Origin: JAENVT01 sp043758005
Lineage (GTDB): Bacteria > Actinomycetota > Acidimicrobiia > Acidimicrobiales > Ilumatobacteraceae
Length of the DNA stretch: 5,753 bases
NCBI GenBank assembly: GCA_043758005.1
Contig: JAYVOI010000092.1
Span: 1-5,753, forward strand
Reading direction: 5' to 3'
This document shows positions 4,314-5,753 of the stretch, piece after piece; position 1 is the first letter of the stretch; every line of letters starts with the position of its first letter. Below the pieces are notes generated by a model. That model searched no databases and was not told the origin of the DNA. It worked only from the letters and a program-made list of their open reading frames with translations. A program made the position numbers and the translations under genes.

Positions 4314-5753
4314 ATGTGCTTCAAGAACCTGCCGATCGAATTTGACGCCGAGGGGAAGGCGCACCTGATACCGGGTGTCGCCAACCCTTACGCCTACGAG
4401 TCGGTATCGCTCGAGGAGCGCGACAAGAAGCTGCTGGACATCGCGCGCAAGAACGGCCAGACGCGCGACATCGACTTCGACCCCGTGACCCGCGTGGCCG
4501 GTGCGCTGGCGTTTCACAGCACCGTCGATCTGAAGAACCGCAAGGTTATCGACACGCGCTCGATGGCCACCCTGTTCCGTGGCTACGAGGTCATCCTGCG
4601 CGGGCGCGACCCGCGCGACGCGGCCTTCATCAGCTCGCGCGCCTGCGGTGTGTGCGGCGGCGTGCATGCCACCTGCTCGGCGCTGGCGCTCGAAATGGCG
4701 ATCGGCATCAAGCCGCCACCGATGGGCATCCTGGTGCGCAACCTGCTGCTCAGTTGCGAGTACCTGTACGACAACCCGCTGCACCTGTTCGTGCTGGCGG
4801 GGCCGGATTTCTCCGAAGCGCTGGTGCGCGACACCAATCCCGAGGTCTGGGCTGCCGCAACGACCGCGCCGACGAAGTTTGGCGCCGTGCACGGCTACCA
4901 AACCGTCGCCGCAATCATGACCGACCTCAACCCGCTCTCCGGGCGCCTGTATCTCGAAGCGCTGGAGATGACGCGGGTGGCACGCGAGGCCTATGTGCTG
5001 CTCGGCGGCAAGTACCCGCACCCGGAGACGATCATCCCGGGCGGCGTGACGACGACCCTGAACCCGACCACCTTCAACGAGTTCTACGTCAAGCTGAGCC
5101 CGTTCTTCGACTATGCGAAGAAGTGCGTCGCGATCTGGGACGACGTCTATGACTTTATGTACGCCTGCAACCCCGATTACAAGCACTGCGGCGAACTGCC
5201 GGCGACGATGGTCGATTTCGGCCAGTGGGACCACGAAGACCACTACGACGCGACCTACGAGAACGCCAACGAGTGGGGCGAGCAGCGCTGGTCCACGCCG
5301 GGCGTGGTGGTCAACGGCAAACTGGTGACAACCAAGCTGCGCGACATCAATGTCGGCTTCGAGGAATTCATCGAGCACTCGTACTACGAACAGTGGCACG
5401 AGCAGTCGTTCAAGACCGACCCGATGGGCGCGCCACTGTCGCCGAACCACCCGTGGAACAAGAGCACCATCCCGCGCCCGGGCGTGCAAAACTGGAAGGA
5501 GCGCTATAGCTGGTCCACCACGCCGACCTGGGATCGCCACACCTTCGAAGCCGGCGCCTACGCACGGGTCTATATCACCGCGCTGGCGCAAAAGATTCCG
5601 AAGAGCGAATACTTCGAGTCCACCGGCCACAGCCTGAAGCTCAACGTGCCTGCGGCCAAGCTGCCGGCGATGACGCTCGAATGGAAGGTGCCGGAAGTTT
5701 GGAACGCGTTCGAGCGCAACCGCGCGCGCGCTTACGCGGTGGCCTTCAACCTG
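4314..5753 (+). CDS. hhyL: [NiFe]-hydrogenase large subunit, group 1h-like, 3' end cut by the window
   Basis: This is the catalytic subunit that binds the NiFe(CN)2CO centre and splits H2. The first 480 residues are present and the frame runs off the window. The N-terminal nickel motif is SRACGVCGGVH, with Cys111 and Cys114 as metal ligands, Arg109 and His118 nearby; RGYEVILRGRDPRDA upstream holds Glu92, the likely proton-transfer Glu. Later stretches such as GGKYPHPETIIPGG and NAFERNRARAYA are typical of this hydrogenase type, as far as I recall. The second nickel motif (DPCxxC) and the C-terminal peptide removed by the maturation protease lie beyond the window, probably some 100 or more residues further. 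The ATG at 4314 has AAGGA at 4300-4304, nine bases away. The HAT-C-S variant of the L1 motif separates it from the Huc (group 2a) type. Codon style matches the five small genes, not the left part. Confidence 0.93.
   Translation, partial: MCFKNLPIEFDAEGKAHLIPGVANPYAYESVSLEERDKKLLDIARKNGQTRDIDFDPVTRVAGALAFHSTVDLKNRKVIDTRSMATLFRGYEVILRGRDPRDAAFISSRACGVCGGVHATCSALALEMAIGIKPPPMGILVRNLLLSCEYLYDNPLHLFVLAGPDFSEALVRDTNPEVWAAATTAPTKFGAVHGYQTVAAIMTDLNPLSGRLYLEALEMTRVAREAYVLLGGKYPHPETIIPGGVTTTLNPTTFNEFYVKLSPFFDYAKKCVAIWDDVYDFMYACNPDYKHCGELPATMVDFGQWDHEDHYDATYENANEWGEQRWSTPGVVVNGKLVTTKLRDINVGFEEFIEHSYYEQWHEQSFKTDPMGAPLSPNHPWNKSTIPRPGVQNWKERYSWSTTPTWDRHTFEAGAYARVYITALAQKIPKSEYFESTGHSLKLNVPAAKLPAMTLEWKVPEVWNAFERNRARAYAVAFNL

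Noticed and set aside
4638..4670. Reading the large subunit as a Huc-type (group 2a) hydrogenase
   Set aside because: The motif SRACGVCGGVHATCS and the lack of a Tat signal plus Cys-to-Asp change in the small subunit point to the group 1h side; as I recall, the Huc motif starts with PRICGICGG and differs after it.
4245..5630. A 461-residue open frame on the minus strand opposite the large subunit
   Set aside because: It is antisense to a clear hydrogenase gene, is rich in Arg, His, Val and Asp as GC-rich shadow frames are, and shows no recognisable domain.

Overview
The window is GC-rich throughout and carries the front end of an uptake [NiFe]-hydrogenase operon of the actinobacterial type (group 1h or a close sister group), preceded by a divergently transcribed regulator gene. 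These hydrogenases are known in aerobic soil bacteria that live on trace atmospheric H2. The left part (about 1-2400) reads like a high-GC actinobacterium: nearly all codons end in G or C, Glu is almost always GAG, and GTG and TTG starts are used. The right part (about 2450-5753) has a looser, CTG- and GCG-rich style with more GAA, AAT, TAT and TTT, closer to a proteobacterium. The change falls inside the small-subunit gene, just after its most conserved stretch. The window is therefore either a natural recombinant or transfer, or a metagenome assembly join, and the host should not be named from it.

Layout. 1-183 (+) is the 3' end of a PAS-domain protein. 220-1350 (-) is an unusual fusion of a PadR-type HTH regulator with a YceI-like lipid-binding domain, joined by a linker encoded by a 12-bp tandem repeat. 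1351-1545 is the divergent promoter region. 1546-2757 (+) is the hydrogenase small subunit, with no Tat signal and with an Asp in place of one proximal-cluster Cys. 2754-4291 (+) holds five consecutive small genes, each encoding one N-terminal membrane helix and a short amphipathic tail. 4314-5753 (+) is the hydrogenase large subunit, cut by the window end before its C-terminal nickel-binding motif.

The most interesting part is the run of five small membrane proteins between the two catalytic subunits. Hand alignment shows a shared pattern: a membrane helix, a basic patch, then a nearly invariant Thr at residue 52-62 followed three residues later by a hydrophobic residue. They look like diverged tandem paralogues. 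One has a C-terminal CxxCxxC tail. Because the hydrogenase has no export signal and the basic residues follow the helix, the tails probably face the cytoplasm. A natural hypothesis is a hetero-oligomeric membrane scaffold that docks the soluble hydrogenase dimer and passes electrons or quinone between enzyme and membrane. The genes are tightly packed, with ATGA overlaps and good ribosome sites, as expected for one co-translated complex. The PadR-YceI protein could sense an isoprenoid or quinone-like lipid and control this operon; that is inference from fold and position only.
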